13,956 nt of DNA from Flavobacterium sp. UBA6203 (GCA_002421645.1 DIST01000060.1:1-13956), one strand, 5' to 3'; positions 1 through 6,283 are shown, counted from the stretch's first letter. Made by a program: numbers and translations. The notes: a model not told the origin generated them from the sequence alone.

Positions 1-455
1 GTTTGGCGGCTCCACAAGTTGGGTTGCCTATTCGTTTGTTTATTGTGGATACCGAACCTTTTTCTGATAGTGATGACGTTTCTAAAGAAGAAGCGGCTTT
101 AATGAAAGATTTCAAAAAGACGTTCATCAATGCAAAAATCATCAAAGAAGAAGGTGATATTTGGGGATTCAACGAAGGGTGTTTGAGTATTCCAGATGTG
201 CGTGAAGATGTATTTCGTCATGACACCATTACGATTGAATATTTTGACGAAGATTTCAATAAGAAAACAGAAGTGTATGATGGTTTAATCGCACGTGTTA
301 TCCAACATGAGTACGACCACATCGAAGGAATTTTATTTACCGATCATTTGTCGATGTTGAAAAAGAAGTTAATTGGGAAAAAATTGCAAAACATCATGGA
401 TGGTAAAGCAAGACCCGATTATAAAATGAAATACGTAAACAAAAAAGGACGTTAA
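1..455 (+). CDS. def: Peptide deformylase (5' end cut off by window edge)
   Basis: Cytoplasmic metalloenzyme that removes the formyl group from the N-terminal methionine of new proteins. All three family motifs are seen: motif I as LAAPQVG at the very left edge (bases 1-2 complete a codon that would be the preceding Gly), motif II as EGCLS with the metal-ligand Cys at bases 180-182, and motif III as QHEYDH with two His ligands and the catalytic Glu. About 150 residues are present. Full-length members are usually near 190, so roughly 40-45 N-terminal residues lie outside the window. The TTG at base 3 is inside motif I and is not a start. A longer, acidic segment separates motifs I and II. The gene ends with TAA at 453-455, and a heptad repeat follows 3 nt later. 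No hairpin terminator is visible after it. Confidence 0.96.
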   Translation, partial: LAAPQVGLPIRLFIVDTEPFSDSDDVSKEEAALMKDFKKTFINAKIIKEEGDIWGFNEGCLSIPDVREDVFRHDTITIEYFDEDFNKKTEVYDGLIARVIQHEYDHIEGILFTDHLSMLKKKLIGKKLQNIMDGKARPDYKMKYVNKKGR

Positions 456-458
456 TTA

Positions 459-535
459 CAGTATTCAGTGTTCAGTTTTTAGTATTCAGTTTTTCTTTAA
501 ACTTTTTACTTTTTACGTTTCACTTTTTACTTTAA
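459..535. repeat. Run of eleven 7-bp repeat units after def
   Basis: Starting 3 nt after the def stop, the sequence divides into consecutive 7-mers. CAGTATT, CAGTGTT, CAGTTTT, TAGTATT and CAGTTTT span 459-493, followed by TCTTTAA. Then come ACTTTTT twice, ACGTTTC, ACTTTTT and ACTTTAA (501-535). The first block has AGT at a strict 7-base period; the second has its complement ACT at the same period. The 7-base phase stays unbroken across both. A unit length that is not a multiple of three and the post-stop position argue against coding. The function is unknown. Confidence 0.75.
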
Positions 536-540
536 AATAA

Positions 541-548
541 TATATTTG
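541..548 (+). promoter_or_regulatory. Promoter -7 element for the DUF5606 gene
   Basis: TATATTTG matches the Bacteroidota sigma-ABfr -7 consensus TAnnTTTG exactly and lies 22 nt before the ATG at 571, giving a very short leader. A clear TTTG at -33 is not visible; the upstream DNA is the heptad repeat. No Shine-Dalgarno sequence precedes the start, as is usual in this phylum. Confidence 0.6.
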
Positions 549-570
549 CCAACCTTAATAAGTAAGAAAT

Positions 571-1005
571 ATGAGCATTCAAAAAATATTAGCTATTTCT
601 GGGAAACCAGGTTTATATGAATTAAAAATTCAAACACGTACAGGATTTGTAGCCGAATCTTTATTAGACGGAAAAAAAATAACTGTTGGAATGAGAGCTA
701 ACGTAAGTTTGTTATCAGAAATTGCAGTATATACGTATTCTGAAGAAGTGCGTTTAGCAGAAGTTTTCAAAGCAATCGCTACAAAAGAAAACGACGGTAT
801 GGCAATGTCTCACAAAGAAGACGATGCAAAATTAAAAGCTTACTTCAGAGAAATTTTACCAGAATTTGATGAAGACAGAGTATATACTTCTGACATCAAA
901 AAAATCTTAAACTGGTACAATTTGTTACAACCTAAAGGTTTCGTTTCTGTAGAAGCGTTATCTAAAGAAATCAAACAAGAAGAAGAAACTCCAGCTGCTG
1001 AATAA
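571..1005 (+). CDS. DUF5606 family protein
   Basis: Small protein of 144 residues recognised by its opening (MSIQKILAISGKPGLYEL), which is characteristic of DUF5606 proteins common in Bacteroidota. The N-terminal 70 residues look like a beta-rich barrel-type domain with alternating hydrophobics and a Gly-rich turn around LLDGKKITVG. The second half is predicted helical (LKAYFREILPEFDEDRVY, then KKILNWYNLLQ) and ends in an acidic tail. There is no signal peptide, membrane segment or catalytic motif, so it is probably cytoplasmic. Its biochemical function is unknown. It has its own promoter element and a strong terminator, so it appears monocistronic, between def and mazG. The family call is confident; no role can be assigned. 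Confidence 0.88.
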   Translation: MSIQKILAISGKPGLYELKIQTRTGFVAESLLDGKKITVGMRANVSLLSEIAVYTYSEEVRLAEVFKAIATKENDGMAMSHKEDDAKLKAYFREILPEFDEDRVYTSDIKKILNWYNLLQPKGFVSVEALSKEIKQEEETPAAE

Positions 1006-1025
1006 GTAGTTGAAAATTATACTTT

Positions 1026-1062
1026 AAAATCCTGCGTTTTCCACGTGGGATTTTTTATTTTT
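1026..1062 (+). terminator. Intrinsic terminator of the DUF5606 gene
   Basis: A 12-bp stem with two internal G-T wobbles (1026-1037 pairing with 1043-1054) and a 5-nt loop TTTCC. The T-rich tract at 1051-1062 begins within the 3' arm and runs past it. It starts 20 nt after the DUF5606 stop. Confidence 0.85.
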
Positions 1063-1070
1063 ACAACTAC

Positions 1071-1101
1071 TTTGTCATGCTGAACTCGTTTCAGCATCTC
1101 T
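1071..1101. repeat. Dispersed-type hairpin repeat upstream of mazG
   Basis: TTTGTCAT at 1071 leads into a perfect 8-bp stem, ATGCTGAA (1077-1084) and TTCAGCAT (1090-1097), with a 5-nt loop CTCGT, then ends in CTCT. The motif resembles a short intergenic repeat I associate with flavobacterial genomes. A degenerate copy without the palindrome lies just after mazG (1933-1956). It ends 30 nt before the mazG ATG, so it may lie in the mazG leader. It has no T-tract and is not a terminator. Confidence 0.6.
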
Positions 1102-1131
1102 AAACCGATAACAAACAACAGACAACCGAAT

Positions 1132-1905
1132 ATGAACACACGCCAACAACAACTACAAGCTTTCAATCGCCTTTTAGATATTATGGACGATTTACGCGAA
1201 AAATGTCCGTGGGATAAAAAGCAAACACTAGAAAGTCTTCGTCATTTAACGATTGAAGAAACCTATGAATTAGGCGATGCTATTTTAGATAACGATTTGG
1301 AAGAAATCAAGAAAGAGTTGGGCGACGTATTGTTACACATTGTGTTTTATGCAAAAATTGGAAGCGAAACCAATGCATTTGATATTGGGGATGTAGCGAA
1401 TTCCATTTGTGATAAATTAATCGATCGTCATCCTCATATTTATGGCGATGTTGTGGTGGCTGACGAAGAAGAAGTAAAACAAAATTGGGAAAAACTAAAA
1501 TTGAAAGAAGGTAAAAAATCCGTTTTAGAAGGTGTACCAAAAAGTTTACCAGCGTTAGTCAAAGCAAGTCGTATTCAAGATAAGGTAAAAGGTGTTGGAT
1601 TTGATTGGGAAGAACCGCACCAAGTGTGGGACAAAGTACAAGAAGAACTAAACGAACTCCAAGTTGAGGTACAAGCCGGCAACCAAGACAAAATAGAAGC
1701 CGAATTTGGCGATGTTTTATTCTCCATGATCAATTACGCCCGATTCTTAAAAGTAAACCCAGAAGACGCTTTAGAACGAACCAACAAAAAATTCATCAAA
1801 CGTTTCCAATATCTAGAAGGCAAAGCCACTGAATTAGGCAAACCTTTAATGGATATGACGCTCGCAGAAATGGATGTTTTTTGGGAAGAAGCGAAGAAGC
1901 TGTAG
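1132..1905 (+). CDS. mazG: Nucleoside triphosphate pyrophosphohydrolase MazG
   Basis: Hydrolyses (d)NTPs to the monophosphate and pyrophosphate, cleaning the nucleotide pool; in E. coli it also affects ppGpp level. The 257 residues fit the long two-domain MazG form (E. coli about 263). Domain 1 has the signature CPWDKKQT (25-32), then IEETYE (41-46) and KELGD (61-65), which supply the Glu/Asp residues for Mg binding. Domain 2 repeats the pattern with EELNE (171-175) and EFGD (191-194). Both acidic sets look intact, and DMTLAEMDVFWEEAK closes the protein as in homologues. The ATG at 1132 gives a full-length N-terminus. No TAnnTTTG is seen in the 100 nt upstream, so its promoter is unclear. No toxin-antitoxin mazEF partner is present. 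Confidence 0.95.
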   Translation: MNTRQQQLQAFNRLLDIMDDLREKCPWDKKQTLESLRHLTIEETYELGDAILDNDLEEIKKELGDVLLHIVFYAKIGSETNAFDIGDVANSICDKLIDRHPHIYGDVVVADEEEVKQNWEKLKLKEGKKSVLEGVPKSLPALVKASRIQDKVKGVGFDWEEPHQVWDKVQEELNELQVEVQAGNQDKIEAEFGDVLFSMINYARFLKVNPEDALERTNKKFIKRFQYLEGKATELGKPLMDMTLAEMDVFWEEAKKL

Positions 1906-1909
1906 TGCT

Positions 1910-1930
1910 CAGTGTTCAGTTTTCAGTTTA
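1910..1930. repeat. Three 7-bp repeat units after mazG
   Basis: CAGTGTT, CAGTTTT and CAGTTTA follow one another 4 nt after the mazG stop codon. They belong to the same AGTNNNN heptad family as the array after def, in the same orientation relative to the gene. Confidence 0.65.
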
Positions 1931-1960
1931 GCTTTGTCATACTTTTAAGCATCTCTTTTA

Positions 1961-2081
1961 TATCATCCCTAAGGATTTTTATCAATACTATTACACTAAG
2001 TTACCCATATTTCATGCCTAAAGGCATTTTCAAATAGTTTTATTTACTTTTTTTAGTTCCGTAGGAACGTAATATGGGTAA
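1961..2081. repeat. Multi-hairpin repeat element (REP-like)
   Basis: An outer inverted repeat, TTACCCATAT (2001-2010) and ATATGGGTAA (2072-2081), encloses two small hairpins: ATGCC/GGCAT with loop TAAA (2014-2027) and GTTCC/GGAAC with loop GTA (2056-2068). A third, ATCC/GGAT with loop CTAA, lies just outside (1965-1976). The stems share a pattern in which CC and GG flank a loop of 3-4 nt. I recognise the style from intergenic repeats of Bacteroidota, but copy number must be checked in the genome. It could be a REP- or MITE-like element or a structured RNA. Confidence 0.55.
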
Positions 2082-2142
2082 AAAAATAACGAAACGATTA
2101 GGAAGGCTTGTAGGGACAATATTTTTTAATGTTTTGTGTTCA

Positions 2143-2157
2143 CGAGCGAGACGCTCG
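2143..2157. repeat. GC-rich short hairpin CGAGCG-AGA-CGCTCG
   Basis: A perfect 6-bp stem with a 3-nt loop, conspicuously GC-rich in AT-rich surroundings. It has no T-tract on either side, so it is not an intrinsic terminator. It resembles short dispersed intergenic repeats of flavobacteria; this is inference. Confidence 0.45.
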
Positions 2158-2215
2158 CGCTAGCTTGGGGTCAAATTTACCAAGACTTTTGATTAGTCAC
2201 GAACCATTACAATTA

Positions 2216-2271
2216 CAATAGCGACTTTCAGTTTATTCCGAAAGCCGCTATTGCTACAAACTGTGGTAGCA
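2216..2271 (-). repeat. Adjacent inverted repeats downstream of the Cys-rich lipoprotein
   Basis: The large stem pairs CAATAGCGACTTTC (2216-2229) with GAAAGCCGCTATTG (2240-2253), with one A-C mismatch and a 10-nt loop. A smaller stem, TGCTAC (2252-2257) with GTAGCA (2266-2271), lies between it and the lipoprotein stop at 2284. Read on the - strand these follow the gene and could stop or stabilise its transcript. The flank after the large stem is not T-rich, so this is not a standard intrinsic terminator. Confidence 0.5.
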
Positions 2272-2283
2272 GAAGATTTATTA

Positions 2284-2943
2284 TTAAACTTGAGTAACGG
2301 TCATAACACAGTCAGTACATGAGCATGACGCTGTCCCGTTATTAAAATTAAATTGTTCTTTACAGCCACAACTTCCTGTACAATCAATTACAAATTTAGG
2401 GCCTATAACTTTTCCTTCTTCATTAATTGTTTGAGAGTACATTACTGATTGTAATTCACCTTTAGAGTCCTTAAATTTAAACAAAACAGCGATTACATCA
2501 TCATTTGAATAAAACTCAATGCCTTCACTTTTTATAGCTTTAACGCCATAATTTTTTTCAGAATATTCTAAAAATCTTGTATAAGAACTTTTGAAAAAAT
2601 CAAGATTATAAAGTGATTGAATTAATTTCTCTTTCTCTTTAATCTCCTCATTAATATTACCATTGCTTTGCTTTGTAGAAATAACTAATTTACAATCAAT
2701 ACAACCGCATTGACCTATACCAGTAACTAAACTTACAATCATTGTGCAATCATTACAACTACCTTTGCAATCAACGTTTACTGAATTATTGTTCAATACT
2801 TTTAAAACTTCTGATTCAGAGTAGAGTTCAGACTTTCTATTTGTTGAATTTAATTCTGTCTCATTTGCTTCTTGATTATCACAAGAAACAACAGTAAGTA
2901 CTGCTATAAACAATACTGATAGAATTTTTAATAAATTTTTCAT
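2284..2943 (-). CDS. Cys-rich lipoprotein with duplicated six-cysteine motif
   Basis: I do not recognise this 219-residue protein. Residues 1-21 form a lipoprotein signal (Lys-rich start, hydrophobic core, lipobox VVSC with Cys21), followed by an acidic, Asn-rich linker, so it is exported and lipid-anchored. It contains two related Cys motifs. Copy 1 (C59, C63, C66, C79, C81, C84) is C-x3-C-x2-C-x12-C-x-C-x2-C. Copy 2 at the C-terminus (C188, C192, C194, C207, C209, C212) is C-x3-C-x-C-x12-C-x-C-x2-C. Both share DCxGSC and DC followed by hydrophobics. The middle (about 98-175) is mixed helix and strand and lacks Cys. Twelve clustered cysteines suggest metal binding or disulfides; which one cannot be told. 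A purine-rich GGGGAAG sits 10 nt before the ATG, unusual for this phylum. Candidate promoter at 3163-3170. Confidence 0.8.
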   Translation of the reverse strand: MKNLLKILSVLFIAVLTVVSCDNQEANETELNSTNRKSELYSESEVLKVLNNNSVNVDCKGSCNDCTMIVSLVTGIGQCGCIDCKLVISTKQSNGNINEEIKEKEKLIQSLYNLDFFKSSYTRFLEYSEKNYGVKAIKSEGIEFYSNDDVIAVLFKFKDSKGELQSVMYSQTINEEGKVIGPKFVIDCTGSCGCKEQFNFNNGTASCSCTDCVMTVTQV

Positions 2944-2985
2944 AATGTTTTTACTTCCCCTTTTTTTATTTGACGGATTACCGAA

Positions 2986-3030
2986 GGATGGTGACTTAAG
3001 GTACTATTTTATTTGATTAATGTACCATCC
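2986..3030 (-). promoter_or_regulatory. Leader segment with two alternative stems
   Basis: On the - strand, the 5' arm GGATGGTAC (3030-3022) can pair either with GTACC (3004-3000) or with ACCATCC (2992-2986). The two pairings share the bases GGT and compete, or combine into one stem with a bulge. It lies 43-87 nt before the lipoprotein ATG. The role is unproven; it may be a dispersed repeat instead. Confidence 0.35.
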
Positions 3031-3162
3031 CTAATGATTATTCTTATTTTTTAATTCTTGGTTTATTTTAGATGCACCTAACTAAATTAGATGTTTTAAT
3101 CTCTTTAACCACAACGCTTTCAAAATTTTCTGCTAACTTGTAAATATCATCAAGCTATCTCA

Positions 3163-3170
3163 CAAATATA
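3163..3170 (-). promoter_or_regulatory. Candidate -7 element for the lipoprotein gene
   Basis: On the - strand this reads TATATTTG, an exact TAnnTTTG match. A TTTG occurs upstream (3186-3183) but with a spacer of only 12 nt, shorter than the 19-21 expected. It is the only exact match between this gene and the DUF349 terminator. Confidence 0.4.
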
Positions 3171-3232
3171 CCCAAACCCCAACAAACCTTGCTGTAGTTT
3201 TTCTGCATATTTTTACTAAATTTTAAACAATC

Positions 3233-3265
3233 AAAAAAAAAAATCCCGAGCCTAAACTCGGGATT
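3233..3265 (-). terminator. Intrinsic terminator of the DUF349 gene
   Basis: Perfect 9-bp stem AATCCCGAG / CTCGGGATT (3242-3250 with 3257-3265) with a 6-nt loop. On the - strand it is followed by about ten T residues. It lies 5 nt after the DUF349 stop codon and separates that gene from the lipoprotein gene. Confidence 0.95.
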
Positions 3266-3270
3266 CTATC

Positions 3271-5154
3271 TTACATATTTTTAATTTGCTGTAGTTTTTC
3301 TTTCCACAATTTCAAGTCGTCTTTGTGGCGTTCAATACTTTTTTGTACCTCTTTGATAAATGGATTTTCACCTTTAGAACTACTGCTAATAAACTGAATG
3401 TTGTTTTCTAACTGGAAAATTTCGCTTTGTACTTCGTCGATTTTCTTTCTGATGAAGAATTGCTCTTGTTCTAAAGCTCTGCGGTCGTCGCCTTCCGATA
3501 ATTGCTCTAAACGGTTGCTAAAACGCATCATTTCCGTATCTTTTTTAGACATACTTAGTTTTTCAAACAAAGCATCTAAAATCTTATTGAATTTTCCTTC
3601 AATGTGTCTTCTGTTGAAAGGCACTTTCCCAAAGGTTTTCCAAGTCGCAATGTGTGCTTTTATCGCATCTAAATCCGCTTTATGCTCACCAGTTAAAGTG
3701 AATGATTTTAACTCTTCTAAGAATGCTTTTTTCTTTTCAAAAGCTTCTACTTCTTCACTGGTTTCTGCATTTCTAGCTTCGTGCATTCTATCAAAATACG
3801 CATTACACGCATCTTTAAAGTCTTTCCAAACGCTGTCGGAATATTTACGAGGCACATGTCCAATTTTCTTCCAATCTTCCTGAATTTTCTTCATAATTGG
3901 AGTAGTCGCAGCGAAATCGGTGCTTTCTTTTAACGATTTTGCTTTTTCAACTAAGGCTAACTTTTTATTTAAGTTTTCGTGTTGCTCGTGTTTGATGTCT
4001 TTATAAAAAACGTTTTTGTTCGCATTAAAAGAACGAACCGCATTTTTAAAGTTCGCCCAAGTTTCCTCCGTTACTTCCGCTGGCACTTTTCCTGCTTTAA
4101 AGAACGCATCACGCAACGCTTCCATTTTCTGAATTTGTGCTTGCCATCCACTGTGCGAATCAATTTTATCGGTTCCTAAAGCTATGATTTGCGAAATGAT
4201 TTCGTTTTTAATCGCTAAGTTTTCGGTTTCTTTTCCTCTTGCTAAAGCGTATAAAGCTTCGCGTTTATCGTGCATTTGTTTGGTGATTTCACTGAATTCG
4301 TTCCAAATCGCTTCTCTGTGTTCACGATCCACTGGACCAATTTCTTCTTTCCAAACGCGGTGTAACAATTGCAATTCACGGAACGCTTTCATTACGTCAG
4401 CTTCGTTCAACAATTCTTTGGCTTTAGAAATGATTAATTGTTTTTGCTCTAAATTGTTTTTCAAATCTAAATCACGCGCTTCTTTGTCTAAGTGCATAAT
4501 GTCGTAAAAACGCTCCATGTGAAAATGGTAGTTGTTCCACAAGATGTTGTATTTGTCTCTTGGAATCGCACCTGCATTTTTCCAACGCTCACGAATTTCG
4601 TTTACTTTTTTGAACATATCGCTAATGCTCGTATCGCCTGAATCGATTAAGTTTTTCAACTCGTCGATTAAGTTTTCACGAACCGCGAAATTCTGCTCTA
4701 AATTGTTTTGTAATTGTTTGAAGTGTTTCGCTTTACTTGCTTTGTAAGCGTTGTAAATGCCATCAAACTTATTTTTTAAAGGAAAGTGATACTCAAAATC
4801 TAAACCTTCTTCGTTGTTTTGAGCTAAGAATTCCTCTTTTTTCTCGTCTATAAAATGATTGTATTTGTCCGAAAAAGCTTTTCTAATGCCTTCTACATGG
4901 GCTTTAATTGCCATTACTTTTTCGTTCTCAACTAATTTTTCAAGTTCCTCGGTTAAGGCTTCCATCGACATTGCATCGTAATCCAAAACTGGAATTTCAT
5001 GCTTTTCTTTTATCGAATCATCTTCGCTTTCTTCTGCATTAGAATTGTCTATTTCCTCTAATACCGATTGACTAATAATGGTAACACCATCTAATTGTTC
5101 CATTTGGTCTTGTCCATCTGCGTTGTGCAGGTTATCATGTGTTGCTTCTGACAT
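3271..5154 (-). CDS. DUF349 repeat protein
   Basis: A 627-residue, highly charged, predicted all-helical protein without signal peptide or membrane segment, so cytoplasmic. Residues 1-55 are acidic and probably disordered. From about 179 on I count five DUF349-type repeats (near 179-224, 253-300, 340-385, 418-460, 495-540). Each has a W or equivalent, then a G-x-(V/I/P)-P turn, then a W-x-x-F/Y helix, e.g. RWKNAGAIPRDKYNILW and DWKKIGHVPRKYSDSVWKDF. The C-terminal 80 residues resemble a coiled coil. DUF349 proteins have no settled function that I know of; the arrayed helices suggest a scaffold or binding role (inference). It ends in a very strong terminator, so it is not cotranscribed with the lipoprotein. 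No exact TAnnTTTG is seen in the 370 nt upstream. Confidence 0.88.
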   Translation of the reverse strand: MSEATHDNLHNADGQDQMEQLDGVTIISQSVLEEIDNSNAEESEDDSIKEKHEIPVLDYDAMSMEALTEELEKLVENEKVMAIKAHVEGIRKAFSDKYNHFIDEKKEEFLAQNNEEGLDFEYHFPLKNKFDGIYNAYKASKAKHFKQLQNNLEQNFAVRENLIDELKNLIDSGDTSISDMFKKVNEIRERWKNAGAIPRDKYNILWNNYHFHMERFYDIMHLDKEARDLDLKNNLEQKQLIISKAKELLNEADVMKAFRELQLLHRVWKEEIGPVDREHREAIWNEFSEITKQMHDKREALYALARGKETENLAIKNEIISQIIALGTDKIDSHSGWQAQIQKMEALRDAFFKAGKVPAEVTEETWANFKNAVRSFNANKNVFYKDIKHEQHENLNKKLALVEKAKSLKESTDFAATTPIMKKIQEDWKKIGHVPRKYSDSVWKDFKDACNAYFDRMHEARNAETSEEVEAFEKKKAFLEELKSFTLTGEHKADLDAIKAHIATWKTFGKVPFNRRHIEGKFNKILDALFEKLSMSKKDTEMMRFSNRLEQLSEGDDRRALEQEQFFIRKKIDEVQSEIFQLENNIQFISSSSKGENPFIKEVQKSIERHKDDLKLWKEKLQQIKNM

Positions 5155-5527
5155 TGTGTAAATGCTTAAGGTTACTAAATAAGGTGTGAAGATACTAAAG
5201 CACCTTGAAAATTCAAAAAAAATCGACTAATTAATCACTTATTTTCTTTGAAACGAGTGTTTTGGGCTTCCTTGCCATCCATTTTCCCGCTATCCACTAT
5301 ACAAGGTGTCGCTCCTATCGGGGTTAGATAGCCATCAAAAGGCTTTCTTGGGATTGATTTTTTGTAGAAGTTTTGGTTTTGTGTGTTTCAGAGTAAACGC
5401 ACAATTAAATGTTTTCTATGCAAAGTGAAACGCCTAAAATCAGCGCATAGTTTTCTAATGTGTCTATGTTTTTAAAAGAAATCAGTTATAATCCGCGCTT
5501 GAAAATTCGCGTCATCAGCGTGCTAAT
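5155..5527. other. Intergenic region between aroE and the DUF349 gene
   Basis: No convincing ORF on either strand in 373 nt. It contains a possible structured RNA (5265-5336), a weak inverted repeat AAGGTG (5181-5186) / CACCTT (5201-5206) in the DUF349 leader, another, CTATGC (5416-5421) / GCATAG (5445-5450), and a repeat-like segment with GCGTCATCAGCG beside the aroE stop. No clear aroE terminator. Confidence 0.6.
5265..5336 (-). ncRNA. Candidate Flavo-1-like structured RNA or dispersed repeat
   Basis: On the - strand the segment has the order GGCTATC, then CCCCGATAG with GAGCG, a short AT-rich apex, then GGATAGCGGG, and finally GGCAAGGAAGCCC. CCCG (5289-5286 region on the + strand) pairs with CGGG at 5319-5322, and GGCT can pair with AGCC at the ends. 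The conserved-looking pieces CCCCGATAG and GGATAGCGGG match an intergenic element I remember as widespread in flavobacteria, and I think it corresponds to the Flavo-1 RNA motif, though I cannot verify that. The apical hairpin here seems shortened. Confidence 0.4.
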
Positions 5528-6283
5528 CTACTCATTCCAAATCTTCCAAGCCTTTTCTGCCTGTAAAACCAACATTTCGTAACCGTTTTTCGTCACGGCG
5601 CCTTGGGCTTTAGCTTTTTTTAAAAATGCAGTTTCTTCTGGATTGTAAATTAAGTCGTAAGCAATGTGTTTTTTGGTAAACAAACTGTAATCTAAATTCG
5701 GACAATCGTCCACATTCGGATGTGTTCCTACTGGAGTAGTGTTGATGATAATCGTGTACTCTTCAAAAATAGAAGCATCTAATTCTTCGTATTTGTATTG
5801 AAATTCATCAGCTGTTCTAGAAACAAAATCATATTCAATTTTCAAGCTTCTTAAAGCGTAAGCAATGGCTTTACTAGCGCCACCCGTTCCTAAAATTAAT
5901 GCTTTTTTATGATGCTCTTTCAATAAAGGTTGTATCGATTTTTTGAATCCGTGATAATCGGTGTTGTAACCTTTTAGTTTTTTCTTTTTGGAAATGGTTA
6001 TGCAGTTTACAGCGCCAATTTTCTTAGCTGTTTTTGATAATTTATCCAAATACTGAATAATCTCTTCTTTGTAGGGAATCGTTACGTTTAAACCTCGTAA
6101 CCCTTTTATTTCAGTGATTACTTTTGGAAACTCTTTGATGCTTTCAATGTCGTAATTCTTGTATTCGCAATTATCAAAATGGCCAATTTCAAACTTCTCA
6201 TTGAAATATTTTTTTGAAAAAGAATAGCTTATGTTTCGACCAATTAAGCCAAATTTCAACTGTTTTTTTGTTTTCTTTTTCAT
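5528..6283 (-). CDS. aroE: Shikimate dehydrogenase
   Basis: Reduces 3-dehydroshikimate to shikimate with NADPH, in the cytoplasmic pathway to aromatic amino acids. All family motifs are visible in the 251 residues: the substrate-binding SFS (21-23) in the N-terminal GLIG...SYSFSK segment (a flavobacterial form of the usual HSxSP), NVTIPYK with the catalytic Lys72, GYNTD with the catalytic Asp109, the nucleotide loop LGTGGASKA (131-139), SRT (155-157, the place of the NADP-selective NRT), NTTPVG (181-186), and the C-terminal NGYEMLVLQA. The length is slightly below the usual 270. The ATG at 6283 adds a Lys-rich N-terminus but is the only ATG before the first motif. It has its own candidate promoter 29 nt upstream and stands apart from other aro genes. 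Confidence 0.95.
   Translation of the reverse strand: MKKKTKKQLKFGLIGRNISYSFSKKYFNEKFEIGHFDNCEYKNYDIESIKEFPKVITEIKGLRGLNVTIPYKEEIIQYLDKLSKTAKKIGAVNCITISKKKKLKGYNTDYHGFKKSIQPLLKEHHKKALILGTGGASKAIAYALRSLKIEYDFVSRTADEFQYKYEELDASIFEEYTIIINTTPVGTHPNVDDCPNLDYSLFTKKHIAYDLIYNPEETAFLKKAKAQGAVTKNGYEMLVLQAEKAWKIWNE

Larger units (their letters stand above)
1906..2283. other. Convergent intergenic region with several hairpin repeats, no gene
   Basis: This 378-nt stretch lies between mazG (+) and the Cys-rich lipoprotein (-). I see no credible ORF on either strand. It holds heptad repeats (1910-1930), a degenerate copy of the pre-mazG repeat (TTTGTCAT at 1933, AGCATCTCT at 1948), a multi-hairpin element (1961-2081), a GC-rich hairpin (2143-2157) and two adjacent inverted repeats (2216-2271). 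No canonical terminator with a T-tract serves mazG. Confidence 0.7.
2944..3270. other. Upstream region of the lipoprotein gene, no intact gene
   Basis: This 327-nt stretch between the lipoprotein and the DUF349 gene holds, on the - strand, the DUF349 terminator (3233-3265), a candidate promoter (3163-3170), a short open stretch of 28 codons with no start (3068-3154), and a palindromic leader segment (2986-3030). If the promoter is right, the lipoprotein mRNA has a leader of about 210 nt, long for this kind of genome. Confidence 0.6.

Noticed and set aside
3..455. TTG at base 3 as the start of peptide deformylase
   Set aside because: It encodes the Leu of motif I (GLAAPQ); the gene continues upstream of the window.
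459..535. Heptad array as a CRISPR array
   Set aside because: The units are 7 bp with no unique spacers and no cas genes are present.
1307..1540. 77-codon open frame on the - strand inside mazG
   Set aside because: It lies wholly within a well-supported gene and has no family features.
2143..2157. GC-rich hairpin as an intrinsic terminator of mazG
   Set aside because: It is over 230 nt past the stop and has no T-tract on either strand.
3398..4747. Several + strand open frames opposite the DUF349 gene
   Set aside because: They are antisense to a repeat-rich, Lys/Glu-rich gene, which readily gives Ser/Leu/Phe-rich mirror frames; there is no promoter or homology.
5416..5450. Inverted repeat CTATGC / GCATAG as an aroE terminator
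   Set aside because: The stem is only 6 bp with a 23-nt loop and no T-tract follows on the - strand.
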